Shown here one piece after another: positions 42,237 to 53,174 of a stretch of DNA of 64,000 nucleotides. The stretch covers positions 19,595,314 through 19,659,313 of the forward strand of contig JBANSL010000003.1 in the NCBI GenBank assembly GCA_037127255.1. The letters are read 5' to 3'. A program made the position numbers and the translations under genes. Position 1 is the stretch's first letter. The number at the start of each line of letters is the position of its first letter. A model generated the notes under the pieces. It was not told the DNA's origin. It saw only the letters and a program-made list of their open reading frames with translations, and searched no databases. The stretch comes from Persicaria tinctoria. Its lineage: Eukaryota > Streptophyta > Magnoliopsida > Caryophyllales > Polygonaceae.

Positions 42237-42582
42237 TCTTGTCAAATTTGAGTTGATATGTTGTAGTCTGTCCGTTTACAAAATTGATATTTTATATATA
42301 AAAAATATAGCATTTACTTAAACGCTCTATATTTTAAAACAGAGAGATTATTTAATAATTATTTCGGGTTTAGATTATTTGTTACTCCATTTAAATTTGG
42401 ATTACTAATTATAACCCGAATTAGGTCGCATTTCGGATCTTTTAGGATTTGGATAGGATTTTCGGGTCTAGGGTGGGCTGTTAAATGTCATATTCTGGCT
42501 ACTACAGGACAACCCGGAATCCCTCACACTCCCTTCCTCATCTACTCGCCCCTGATACAAACAAAAACTACCATCACCGGCT

Positions 42583-44281
42583 ATGGCGGTCCTCCAATCG
42601 CTCCCCGTTTCCCGCTTCCCCGCAGCTTCTCTGACTCCGATCGCAGCGTCGTTCGCCACGGTTCAATCACCGAGTTTGCCCGCTTTTACTGGCCTCCGGA
42701 TCAGATCTGGAATCTCAACCCGTCATCTCAGTCCCAGAACGGCTAGGTCTGTCGATCGTGTTGCTGGGAGAGTCGTTTGCGAAACTCCAAACACCGCTAT
42801 TGAAGGTCAGTATGTGTATATTTGTCTTATTTCGTGAATTTCTGGTTGGTTGAGCCGTTGAGGACACCTTCAATCTGGTTTTCTTTCTCGGATTACTTCA
42901 ATTACAGTCAGCTATAAGTTATTTGCCTCTGTTGCTCCGAGTTGATTGTACCTTGGAATTGAATGTTTCATGATTGTAACAGTTGTGTGATCTGAGCGGG
43001 TGTTGTTGTCTGTCTAGCTTGAGTTGTCTTTTTGTGTCAATCCCTAATTTGGACGAATTCATTCAACTGATGAGGGCTCAACTTTTGGCCTATGTTTGCT
43101 GCCTGGCTGTACACGGAGTCTGTATTGAAAATTGACTAGTTTGTTGTAGTGAATGTTCTTCAACTCTTGCACCTACTGAACACAGAAGTGAATCAGATTC
43201 TTGTACAATGGATTTGATTCCTTCACTTTTCATCTCTTAAAGCATGTGAGCTTTAGCTCTTTGTTTTCTTGTTATATACTGAACTCCTAAACTCCTGTGC
43301 TTGAAAACAACTTCAATAACTAAATCAGGTTACATTATGTAACAAATTTCCCTTGATGATAAATTTAAGTCACCAAAGATTACTAAAAAGGTCCTTTGTG
43401 GATGTCTGCAATTTGAGTAGCTAATGAGCACTGATTGTGGATTGCAACCTCCTCCAATTTTCGTTTTAGCTCTTTAATTTCTTGCTATATACTGAACTCC
43501 TAACCTCCTATGTTTGGAAATAATTTTACCTGCAACTGATAATAATCTAAATGAGGTTACATTATCTAGCTAATTTATCCTGATGATAAATTTAAGTTAC
43601 CAAAGGTTTATAAAAAGGTCCTTTGTGGATGTTTTGCAATTTGAGTTACTAATGAGTAGTGAATTAGTGATTGTGGACTGCAACCTCCTCCAGTTTTTTT
43701 TAAGAAGGTAAAGCAAATCAGGTCATACACTAAACTGTCTCAGGCTGGAATTAGTTCCAAGTTTTGACACTACTCACTTCTTCTTGGATTCTTTAGCTTT
43801 ATAAGCACTGATTTTTTGTAATCATATCTCAGTAAATTTTCAGTATATAGCCCTGCAGTAGCTTAAGTGAGATTGAGAGATACTATAACCTGATATAGCA
43901 TATTTGCTGTAGCTTTTATTCGCTGAAGTATTCACAGCTATCTTGTTGCTCATGTGGAAAAATGCAGTGCCTTCTGTTACAGACTCGACATGGCAATCAT
44001 TGGTACTAGATTCTGACACCCCCGCTCTTGTTGAGTTCTGGGCTCCGTGGTGTGGTCCCTGTCGTATGATCCATCCAGTGATTGACGAACTGGCAAAGGA
44101 GTATGCGGGAAAGCTGAAGTGTTTCAAGGTAAACACCGATGAAAGCCCTTCAATTGCGACACGCTATGGAATTCGAAGCATTCCAACAGTTATCATCTTC
44201 AAAAATGGTGAGAAGAAAGACACTGTGATTGGAGCTGTTCCGAAATCAACATTAACCACAAACATCGAGAAATTCTTGTGA
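42583..44281 (+). CDS. Thioredoxin m-type, chloroplastic
   Basis: Exons 42583-42805 and 43968-44281 (GT-AG) encode 178 residues. Exon 1 is a Ser/Ala/Arg-rich plastid transit peptide ending near [10 protein letters not shown]. Exon 2 contains the thioredoxin fold: [20 protein letters not shown], the redox-active WCGPC, cis-Pro in SIPTVIIF and the GAVPKSTL segment typical of m-type thioredoxins. It reduces disulfides on Calvin-cycle and other stromal enzymes, receiving electrons from ferredoxin-thioredoxin reductase. The 1.16-kb intron contains a tandem duplication. All catalytic residues are intact. Confidence 0.95.
43253..43700. repeat. Tandem duplication inside the thioredoxin intron
   Basis: Two direct units of about 215 bases. 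Each starts AGCTCTTT...TATACTGAACTCCTAA and includes GATGATAAATTTAAGT, AAAAAGGTCCTTTGTGGATG and TGCAACCTCCTCCA. Entirely intronic, so coding is unaffected. Confidence 0.85.
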
Positions 44282-45404
44282 TCTAGTCCCTTATAAAGGA
44301 TGAATCTGCAGAACCTACACTTGCATCCTGTTTCCAACCCCCCCTCCCCTAGTTTTTAACTGAATAAGACTGTAAGGTGGTTGTATGTACAGTGCCTGTT
44401 CTATGATACTCTTCTTGTTGTCTTTTTGAGTTCTTGCACCCTAATTCATAAAATGGTGGTTCTCTGTTTTTTTTTTTTTTAAAAAAAAATATATTTCTTG
44501 GAGCCATTTTCTTGTGCTGTCTAGTGCTTTGATCTCTTGGTGAGTTGGTGTATTCTTCCTCCCACTCTCAGTACTGCAGCACATTTAAGTTGAAACAGGG
44601 TACATTTGCTAGTCACTGGTTTATTTCTGGCTGTCACTTTATTCAGCCTAGTTAGTATGGTTTTTATTATTTTCTTTGATGTGCTTGGTACCAAATTTTG
44701 TACATAGTATTGTGGGCGCACCCTCATCCACGAGGACCACGATGATACTTTAAATTGATCACTGATGTACATATTCAGGGCTCATTTGCTCTCGGAGGAC
44801 AGAGAAAGCAAGAAATGTCTTAGAAAAACGATACGCTCAAAGACAAGTAAACTCGGGGATGGAAAGAGTATAGTGAGACCACTGGAAAGTAGAACATATA
44901 GGACATCAAGCCTGTAGGGAAGTAGAATAATAGAAATCCTCATTGATGAAAGTGAGTACACGGAGAAATGTAAATCATTAGCGATGTTCTCCTACCCAGA
45001 TGAGTGTCTTTAGAAACCACAAACACAATCACGATTACCACAAAGGGTAATCAAGTAGATGCATATGACTACATTCTCATCCAAACACTTGCTCATTCCA
45101 TGCCTAAGAACGACTCCATATGAAAAGATGTATCAAGTCAATAAAAAATAAGGCTCTATTTGGCACCATCATCTAGTTTTTTTTTGAGCTTTTGATTTTG
45201 ATATTATATAATTTTAGTTTAATTAACTTTTGAAATCGAAGCTTTTCAACTAGTCACGTTTTTAAAACTTTTGGTTTTTTTTATTATAAATTCCTATCAG
45301 ATACTCTAACATCTAGGTTTAACAAACACTAGGCTAACTTATTACCCCAGCAAAACAATTACACAAATAATTTCAACTACCCTATTAACTACCATCTTAT
45401 AAAT
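44282..45404. other. Thioredoxin 3'UTR and spacer
   Basis: The 3'UTR on the left, then AT-rich spacer without a gene. Its right end leads into the 3' end of a minus-strand RTE LINE. Confidence 0.5.
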
Positions 45405-45935
45405 CAAACAAACAAACAACAACAACAAACCCAATATATCTCGCTCAGAGAAGTGTCTGGGAGTTCGAATAGTTAGCACCCTCGAGAGGGTGTTTTCTAA
45501 TGACCCATGACAGGACACCAAAGAAAGAAGATATCACACACTCTCGAAACTGAAATTTAAAAGAATAAAATACAAAAAAAAAAAAAAAGATAGAAAGGAT
45601 GCATGTAAGGAAGTTGTGATAGAAGGGAAACATGATGCGAGAAACGTTGCACCGGACTAATGTTCACCTGACTAATGTCCCAGAATGGCTAGGTCACGTC
45701 TAATCACTTCACCCCAACTCTTCTTTGGACGCCCTCTTCTCTGTCGAACGCTTTCGATAGCCAAGTTGTCACACGACACACGCCTACGTACCGGCGCACT
45801 CGAATCTCTCCTCTGAAGATCTCCATACCATCAGAGGCTCAGAGCCTCGTTTCTGATCATATTACGTAAGGTAAACTCATACATCCATTTAAACATCTTC
45901 ATCTCGGCCATCAATCGGAGCCTAAATAACGAAAA
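45405..45935 (-). mobile_element. RTE-clade LINE relic, 3' end
   Basis: On the minus strand a frame reads KMFKWMYEFTLRNMIRNEAL, then WYGDLQRRDSSAPVRRR and SVRQRRGRPKKSWGEVIRRD followed by LAILGH and a stop: the C-terminus of plant RTE-type reverse transcriptases (GRGRPK..W.EV...DL). A 3'UTR follows and ends in a (TTG)n tail (CAA repeats on the plus strand at about 45412-45428), the usual end of RTE elements. 5' truncated at about 45935. Confidence 0.78.
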
Positions 45936-46221
45936 CTACTTTGAATATCATAACTCACAACACAAGTATCTCCCACAGGCCACAACCCCAATTATAACGA
46001 GGATCGTAAAACAGCCCAACAATATCAACAAATTGGGCCTACAGTATCCCATTAGATACCGGCCCATATCAACAACTCATCGGAGCTCATTTCTCTCACG
46101 GCACAAAGCAACGGAAATCAGCGAATACAAAACCCTCTTTTGTTCTCCCACCGCTCGAATCCGGGAAGGGGAAGAGAGGGAGAGAGAGAGAGAAAGAAAG
46201 ACTAGATCGCAGAAGACCACT

Positions 46222-48919
46222 ATGGGGAGAGACCGGGATCGGAAGAGAGAGAAAGACGAGGTTGTAGAGGAAGAGGGAGCTGCCGGCGACATGGAAAATG
46301 GCAAACGAGAAGATTTGAAATCGAAGCGAAAGACGAAGCGCCGTTCGGATTCAGAGTCCGAGTCCGAGCCCGAGTCCGACTCCGGAGGTAGCGAATCAAG
46401 CGAATCTGAAGAAGAGAGGAGGCATAGGAGGAGCAAGAGGAGGCGTAGCAGCTCCAAGAGAAGGTCGCGTGGGCGCCACAGTGATGAATACTCCAATTCG
46501 GATTCAGGTTCCTCGTCGTATGATTCCGAATCTGAGTGCTCTGATCCGGAGGAGGAGAGGAAGAGGAGGAAGAGGAGAGAGAGGAAGAGGCGAGAAGAGA
46601 GGGAGAAGGAGAAGGAGAGGAAGCGGAGGAGGAGAGAGAAGGAGAAGAAAAGAAGGAAGAGAGAGGAAGAGGATGACAAAAGGAGGAAGAAGAAGAAGAA
46701 AGAAAAGAAGGATAAAGGAAAGAAAGGTGCGGTCACGAATTCATGGGGAAAATATGGGATAATCAAAGAAACTGATATGTGGTAAGCTCTTACTTATCTT
46801 ATCTTCAATTGAAGCAATGCATTGCTTGTTGAATAATCATTGTGTTCTTAGCTTTACTCTGCTATTGTTTGGCTTCCAATAGGAATAAGAGACCTGAGTT
46901 CACTGCTTGGCTTTTGGAGGTGAAGGAGGTGAACTTGGAAAGTTTGCCCAATTGGGAAGAGAAGAAGATGTTTAAAGAGTGAGGATCTGAAGTTTAACCT
47001 AAATCATAATTTCTGAAAGTTTTTTGGATTATTTATCTTCTGGTTAAATGGTTTGTAACTGCGAAATCTTGTTTCAGGTACATGGAGGATTTTAATACGG
47101 CTACCTTCCCTTCCAAGAAGTAAGGAATTGCTAAATATTGACTGATCTTTGAAAATGAAATACAGGAAATATATTGATCATTTAGATTACATTCGTGTAT
47201 GCATGCTATGCTGGTTTTTGATCATTAATTTGCAATGCTATGTGACAGTCTTCTGCTTTAGGAATATCTTCTTGTTTAGAGCCTGATAGGTTAAAAATTA
47301 GGGAGAGGCAAGGGAAAGAGAGGTTAGGTAGTATAGTTTAGATATAGAAGAAGTGAAATAGGAGAAGGATTCTCTTGTTTTGTTAGTTTAGAGGAGGGAG
47401 TCATGGGTTTTGTTATCCCATGCGGGATTGAAACATTGGGGAAGGAAACAATTTTTGTTGGAAAATGAAAGAAAGAAGGTTTTGGTTAAAAGCTTATAAT
47501 TATGATTTGTGATCCTCATCTAACAACAATTTCTTCATTTCTTTTATATGTCTGTTGATGAGTTCATTTTTTTTGCACATGAAGAATTTGCACTATGTAG
47601 GTTATAGAAAAGTATGTTATGCCTGTTAAATGCTGGCATTTCTAAGGATACGGATGTATACACCAAGAACTTGATACGTTTTTGGTAATCCTCAAGAACT
47701 TGATACTATCACCGTTGTTATGTTCCCAGGTACTATAACCTTGATGTTTATCACAAAAATAAAATGGAGAAGGAGATGAGGAAGGGCATGACAAAAGTAG
47801 TGGCAACGGAACGTACCATATTTAATGATGAAGAACAGCGCAGGTAGGATGCACACTTTTTTTTATGGCTAGATAAGATATTTATGATATCAAGAACTCC
47901 CCCCTTCTTTTATTGACTTTGCATACTTGATTTTGTGGCTTATGGGCTCCATATCTTTTCTATGAAATTAATTTGCATGAAGATTTATTTGCATTCTTGC
48001 ACTTCAAAAGTTTCAGACTTCAATAATATGTTGTGAACTTGTTTTCCTAGCAGAAGTGAATATTATTGAATTATGGAGGCGGTTAACAAATCTTGTTGAA
48101 ATTTACTGTTCTATACCAATTTCCTCTCTAGGAAAGAGGAAATTGGTAAGTTGACAGAAGGGAAAGAGGAAACATTACTGTCCGAGAGGAAATTTTACCG
48201 ATTTCCTTTGATGGGTTGCTTCTGTTTGTGAGTATTAATTGGAGTAATAACTAAATTTTTGGTGACCTTCCTTCGTGTCTTCCGTCCCCTTCTTTCGTAT
48301 TCTTCCTTCTTATTTTCAGGGAAACCAAGGATCTTAAACCTCACTTACAGTTGTAGGACAGGGTTTACCTATTTGGGATGCCTTAGTTATTTTTCTGATG
48401 CATTTTTTTTCCACTGCTGTCTGCTGTCGTGTTGAGCTTTCTGCATTATCTAAGCAAGTACAGTGTACTACCTTGTTTATTCTAGAGTCAAGTTTGTTTG
48501 GTCACTTTTAATGTTTTGATTTGGTGTTTTGCAATGCCATTACAGATTAGAGTTGTTGCAAGAACGAGAAAAACAAAAACAGCAAGAGGTTGAAAATTTG
48601 AAAAATGCTATGCAGAGTGGAATGGTAGGGTCCTTTATCCTTGTATACCATGTGTTTTTATTTTGACGTAAAGTAGACACGTCTTGCTTATCATAAACCT
48701 TGTCATATTCCAGGCACAGGCAATGAGAGAGCAAGCACGGCTCAGGGAAGAGATGCAGTACCTGTTTAAAATTGGAAACCATGAGGTTCGGTTAATCCAT
48801 CTAGATATTCTTGGTTTACGGATTCATGTTCTTTTTAACATACTCATGTATATTTATTTGATGCTTTCTAGGCTGCGGCAGCTATACAGAGAAGGTTGGA
48901 TCCAGATGTTCCCATGTAG
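46222..48919 (+). CDS. SCI1: SCI1-like protein (style cell-cycle inhibitor 1)
   Basis: Seven exons, 46222-46781, 46883-46978, 47078-47119, 47730-47843, 48546-48624, 48714-48785 and 48872-48919, all GT-AG, predict 336 residues. The N-terminal half is a very charged region: RD/KR start, Ser/Glu-rich DSESESEPESDS and a long Arg/Lys/Glu repeat (about residues 110-175) like nuclear speckle and splicing-associated proteins. The C-terminal half is the conserved SCI1 core: NKRPEFTAWLLEVKEVNLES, NWEEKKMFKEYMEDFNTATF, YYNLDVYHKNKMEKEM, ending AIQRRLDPDVPM. SCI1 was described in tobacco as a nuclear inhibitor of cell proliferation in style and stigma. A GA-rich leader precedes the ATG. Its last exon is duplicated downstream (50469-50516). 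Confidence 0.9.
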
Positions 48920-49752
48920 TTATGCCATGCATATATATGTCATTCGAGGTCAGAAAAGATTGGATATTCTAAATTGCGATATGATAAGATCACAAGAGTG
49001 GTGAACCAGAGGAAGAATGAGATCATAATCCGTGAATTCTCTCCATTTTATACTTTGTTTTCCCTTGAAATTTTGAATGAAATTTATCTGGAGGGGCCTT
49101 GGGAAAGTGTTGTGGAGGTTTTTAGGGGCAGGATGGGGTAGTAAAACACTAACAAAGCTGAGGTTTTTTTGTTTTTCACTCCCCTATTTTACTTTTCCAA
49201 CTTCGTAATATATGGAAAAGTGGCGAACCAAAGCGATAAAAATCATAGTTGTTCCCATGTAAGAATGAGTGATTTTTTTGGTACTTCTAATGATGGACGC
49301 ATGTTTGAATGGTTAATTGAACCGAGATACAAAATCTTTCATGCTATTTTGAAGAAAAGCACACCTATCTTGCTCAAATTGTGTAATTGTTGTTGACTCA
49401 ACCTACGGAATGACATTTTCCAGTGATTGGGTATGCGGCATGGCTCGAACTATGCAATTGTTGTCAATATATTTGATCTTTCTATTCCTTATGGCTCAAT
49501 AGCTTGTTCTTCCGTGCCAATACCATACCGGCTTTTATGCGAAAATGCAGGATCTGGGGTTTCTTATCATGCATATTGTATGACAAAGGAATTGGAATCC
49601 CTGATTACCATTCCCCGATCCTTGAGTAATTGCTTTCTTGTTCACACCAATTGAATGATCTACAAGCAAGAAACATATCAGGTTCAAGTGTTAGATTTAT
49701 AGAAACCCCAATCCCTCTTCTAGCTCTGTACCGAAAAGAAGAAGCATTTAAC

Positions 49753-50310
49753 ATGGGTTCCATGAATCGTCTCGGCATCCTTTTGTTTCTGTTGCTCTGC
49801 CTGAACCTTTCCTCTGCTCGCAAGTTCTTTTACAAGCACCATGCTCATCATTCAACCCACCATCCTTACCAGGGCGCGAGTCATTCAGTCGCATTAGAAC
49901 CTGACCCTGAGCAGCCTGACGAGGCTGCTCATTACCGGCAGATCGCATCAGAACCGGACCCTGAGCAGCCTGATGGGCATAGATCGGAATGGGCTACCAT
50001 GTGGTCCAGTGGACAAGTCATTGCTGAGGAACCTCCTAAGGGCTGCTCCGATCCACAGGACATTGATTCAGTAGTACTTGTTGCAGAGCCTTATCACCCA
50101 CCTCAAAAAGGCTTTCATCCACATGGCTTTGGTTTGGTTGCTCATTCAATTGAACCAGATCCATTTGACCCTGGTCAGCCTGAGTCTCCTCCAAGGGGAT
50201 GGAAACCTAAACATGACAATAATGTTCCTGCAGCTTTTGTGTACTCCATATTGATAATAAATAATGCAAAGTTGTTTTTATTACTGTCCATTAACAGCAT
50301 ACAATGTTGA
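49753..50310 (+). CDS. Secreted Pro/His-rich peptide precursor, copy 1
   Basis: 185 residues from ATG 49753 (the second Met, three codons on, is also possible). An N-terminal signal peptide (NRLGILLFLLLCLNLSSA) is followed by a likely cleavage before RKFFYKHHAHH. The mature part has a repeated acidic-proline motif (LEPDPEQPD, SEPDPEQPD), a conserved SEWATMWSSGQVIAEEPP block and PPQKGFHPHGFG near residue 130. The last about 30 residues (AAFVYSILIINNAK...) probably arose after a deletion removed the original stop, judged against copy 2, whose DNA still has a stop after KPKHDRFHLK-type codons in that frame. Not recognised as CLE, CEP, PIP, IDA or PSY. A secreted or apoplastic peptide is inferred. 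Confidence 0.65.
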   Translation: MGSMNRLGILLFLLLCLNLSSARKFFYKHHAHHSTHHPYQGASHSVALEPDPEQPDEAAHYRQIASEPDPEQPDGHRSEWATMWSSGQVIAEEPPKGCSDPQDIDSVVLVAEPYHPPQKGFHPHGFGLVAHSIEPDPFDPGQPESPPRGWKPKHDNNVPAAFVYSILIINNAKLFLLLSINSIQC

Positions 50311-50468
50311 AGTTCTGTGCAAGTGCAACAATTGAAAACAACAATCTTAGACAACTTATAGTTTATCAGATTTGCTTGTGTTTCGGTTACTCCATCTAGG
50401 TATCCTTGGTTTACGACATCATGTTCTTTCTATCATACTGATATATATATTTCCTTGATGCTTTCTAG

Positions 50469-50516
50469 GCTGTGGCAGCTATACAGAGAAGGTTGGATCC
50501 AGATGTTCCCATGTAG
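50469..50516 (+). pseudogene. Duplicated SCI1 terminal exon
   Basis: A 48-base copy of SCI1 exon 7 with a preserved GATGCTTTCTAG acceptor and stop. It differs by one residue (AVAAIQRRLDPDVPM versus AAAAIQRRLDPDVPM). It could be used as an alternative last exon by long-range splicing from exon 6, or be a non-functional remnant. Confidence 0.8.
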
Positions 50517-51009
50517 GTATGCCATGCGTATATCTGTCATTCGAGGTCAGAAAAGATTGGATATTCTAAACTGCGATATGGTAGAGTGGTGAAACAGAGG
50601 AAGAATGAGATCATAATCCGTGAATTCTCTCCATTTTATACTTGTTTTCCTTTGAAATTTCGAATGAAATTTAATCTGGAGGGGCCTTGGGAAAGTGTTG
50701 TGGAGGTTGTTAGGGGCAGGATGGGGTACCAAAACACTAACGAAGCATAGGTATTTTTGTACTAGTCCTTTGTTGCTCTTGCTCCCATGCCTCAATAGCT
50801 TGTACTATATCGGCTTTTATGTATGTAAGGAAAGCCGAAAATGCTGGATTTGGGGTTTGTTATCATGCATATTGAATGACAAAGGAATTGGAATCCCTGA
50901 TTACCAATCCCTGATCCTTGTGTATTTGCTTTCTTGTCCACACCAATTGAATGATCTACAAGCAAGAGACGTATCAGTTTCAAGTGTTAGATTTTCAGGT
51001 GTGTACGAC

Positions 51010-51017
51010 TATAAAAA
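51010..51017 (+). promoter_or_regulatory. TATA box of secreted-peptide copy 2
   Basis: TATAAAAA, about 50 bases upstream of ATG 51067. The matching stretch is deleted upstream of copy 1, where only ATTTATAGAAACC remains. Confidence 0.55.
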
Positions 51018-51066
51018 GGCCGATCCCCCTCTTATAGCTCTGGACCGAAACAAAGAAGCATTCAAC

Positions 51067-51468
51067 ATGGGTTCCATGAATCGTCTCAGCATCCTTTTGT
51101 TTCTGTCACTCTGTGTGAACCTTTCCTCTGCTCGCAAGTTCTTTTACGAGCACCATGCTCATCATTCAACCCTTCATCCTTACCAGGACACGAGTCATTC
51201 AGTCGCATCAAAACCTGACCCTGAGCAGCCTCATGGACACGGATCGGAATGGGCTACCATGTGGTCCAGTGGACAAGTCATTGCTGAGGAGCCGCCTTTA
51301 CAGGACATTGATTCAAAAGTGCCTCCTAAAGGCGGCTCCGATCCACAGGACTTTGATTCAGTAGTACTTGTTGCAAAGCCTGATCATCCACCTCAGAAAG
51401 GCTTCCATCCACATGGCTTTGGTTCGGTTGCTTATTCACTCAGATTGGAACCTGACCCTAATGAATGA
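51067..51468 (+). CDS. Secreted Pro/His-rich peptide precursor, copy 2
   Basis: 133 residues with the same signal peptide (NRLSILLFLSLCVNLSSA) and start RKFFYEHHAHHS as copy 1. One acidic-proline unit (KPDPEQPHGH) instead of two, then the shared SEWATMWSSGQVIAEEPP, a local duplication around DIDSK/DFDSV, and PPQKGFHPHGFG. It ends LRLEPDPNE at a stop produced by a small insertion (AATGA) relative to copy 1; downstream DNA still matches the copy 1 tail in another frame. An upstream TATAAAAA is present. Likely the better-preserved promoter of the two. Family unknown; secretion is inferred from the signal peptide. Confidence 0.65.
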   Translation: MGSMNRLSILLFLSLCVNLSSARKFFYEHHAHHSTLHPYQDTSHSVASKPDPEQPHGHGSEWATMWSSGQVIAEEPPLQDIDSKVPPKGGSDPQDFDSVVLVAKPDHPPQKGFHPHGFGSVAYSLRLEPDPNE

Positions 51469-51744
51469 TCAACCTCAGTTTCCTACCAAGGGGATGGAAA
51501 CCTAAACATGACAGATTCCACTTAAAGGAACACAACAGCTTGTAGTCTTAAACTAAAACTACAATGATTAATATAGACAGTAATGTTCCTGCAGCTTAAT
51601 TGTGTACTCCATATTGATAAATAAATAATACAAAGTTGTTTTTATTAATGTCCATTAACCGCCTACAATGTTGATGTTCTCTGCAACAATGGAAAACAAT
51701 AATCTTTGACAACTTATAGTTTATCAGATTCGCTTGTGTTTCAG

Positions 51745-52656
51745 TATCATTTGATATTTTGATAATTCGAATTGATTAAAAAAAAAAAACCCCTAACAAA
51801 TATAAGATTCATCATTGTCATTAGCAATAGCTTTAAGAGAATGCATGATTTTTCACCTTTCAATTCATTCCCTGCTAAGTGGCAATTCACAGTGACACAA
51901 TAGATCAATTAAGCAAATGCTATCGTTTCGCAATCTGGCTTGTCCTCCTTTTGTACCTGGTTAGAGTAATGGAGAAATACAGCATAAACTTCAACTTCTA
52001 CCATATATCGATCAATTATCAAACCATGTTCATGATTAAAATTAGCTTAATTTGAGTATGAAGATTTGATATATGATCATGAATTGATGAGTGAAATTTA
52101 GATATAAAGAGTGCTATTGCAAGATATCAACTGAAATATATCTATTAAGTCAAGATTTATTGATTAAAATCCTAACCATTATCCTTATTTATTTTTTCAT
52201 ACAAAATTTATTTTATTTTCCATTTCAATCTCTAATTTTATCACAGGGATACTCAAACAAATAAATAAAATGATCATGTACTTTTTATATTTATATGCCC
52301 TGCTCTACAAACTAGGAAGCCTTTAATTAATTTCTATAGTTACATAATCAAAATATAGAAACAAAAAACTATATACAAAGATTCAAAAGAACACTTGTAT
52401 TTTTATCACTGATAAAAATCTCGGTTAACTGAAACACCTTAATTTCAAATGCAATAGCTGGTGTGATGAGTTCTTAACCTGCAGTTTGAATGTATGAATA
52501 TCATTCACCAATTTTCTGGTAAGCAACTCCGCTGGATTGCAGTTATGTTTTCACAAGTTGTGTGTGACGAATAAATCGCGGGAGTACGTCCATCAAAAAC
52601 GCGTTTTTCCAAGTCCTAAGGCAACTGATCATCCTGCAACGAACACATATCCATCC
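51745..52656. other. AT-rich spacer upstream of the Cys-rich gene
   Basis: No gene seen. Includes an A-rich tract near 51779-51790 and the promoter of the Cys-rich gene at the right end. Confidence 0.5.
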
Positions 52657-52666
52657 TATATATAAA
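52657..52666 (+). promoter_or_regulatory. TATA box of the secreted Cys-rich gene
   Basis: TATATATAAA, about 60 bases upstream of ATG 52725, followed by a C/A-rich leader typical of highly expressed plant genes. Confidence 0.7.
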
Positions 52667-52724
52667 CACACTCAAACTCAACTCAAACTTCATCCTCAAA
52701 CTCACATTTAAAACAAAAGCAAAA

Positions 52725-53174
52725 ATGGCTTCTTCCTCCTCTCCTGCACTAGTCATGTTGTTGTGCCTCTTAGCCTTGACTTCCCTCCACCTCCGGCCTG
52801 CAAACGCACACGGTGATCACCGTGATGCTCGTATGGAAAAGGAGCTGAGAACACTCAACATGAAGTTCATTCCGATGCCAAATGGAACCATAGCACCACT
52901 GATGAGCGGCATCAATTGGGGCTGCCCTTGCAATGGGCCTTATGAACTGCAATGTGGGTGCGGCATAACAGGCTGCGGCTGCAACAACATGCCGATTGTA
53001 CAGCCTCCTTTCGAGTGTCCCGGTGAGCCAAGTTGCGGGTGTGGTCTTTCAGGATGCAGCTGCTATCCTCCACCGGATTACGGATGCCCACCTGATGTCA
53101 CCTTCTGCGAGTACTTCCGCAACAATTTCTACTGTCAAATTCCAGGTCTCCGAGTTGAAGATGAGCTCAATTGA
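52725..53174 (+). CDS. Secreted cysteine-rich protein, 149 residues
   Basis: Intronless, 149 residues. A signal peptide (SPALVMLLCLLALTSLHL) is cleaved probably after PANA, followed by a charged propeptide-like stretch (HGDHRDARMEKEL...). The C-terminal half has 14 cysteines. Two related modules are visible: CPCNGPYELQCGCGITGCGC and CPGEPSCGCGLSGCSC, sharing CGCG[IL][TS]GC[GS]C, then YGCPPDVTFCEYF and a final FYCQ. The spacing does not match defensins, LTPs, thionins, hevein or metallothioneins that I know. The even cysteine number fits disulfide bonding or metal binding in the apoplast. A good TATA box and A-rich leader suggest expression. Family not recognised. Confidence 0.75.
   Translation: MASSSSPALVMLLCLLALTSLHLRPANAHGDHRDARMEKELRTLNMKFIPMPNGTIAPLMSGINWGCPCNGPYELQCGCGITGCGCNNMPIVQPPFECPGEPSCGCGLSGCSCYPPPDYGCPPDVTFCEYFRNNFYCQIPGLRVEDELN

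Larger units (their letters stand above)
48786..51744 (+). repeat. Tandem duplication: SCI1 last exon plus secreted-peptide gene
   Basis: Unit 1 (about 48786-50385) and unit 2 (about 50386-51744) are direct repeats. Each contains the end of SCI1 intron 6, the terminal exon, the 3'UTR (GATCATAATCCGTGAATTCT), a spacer, and a secreted-peptide gene with its 3' flank, ending GACAACTTATAGTTTATCAG. The junction lies at TTTCGGTTACTCC, near 50385. The units differ by several indels. Confidence 0.9.

Noticed and set aside
46077..46766. Long minus-strand ORF rich in Phe, Leu and Ser opposite SCI1
   Set aside because: It is the antisense shadow of the Arg/Lys/Glu/Ser repeat of SCI1 exon 1; the composition is an artefact of AGA/GAG codons.
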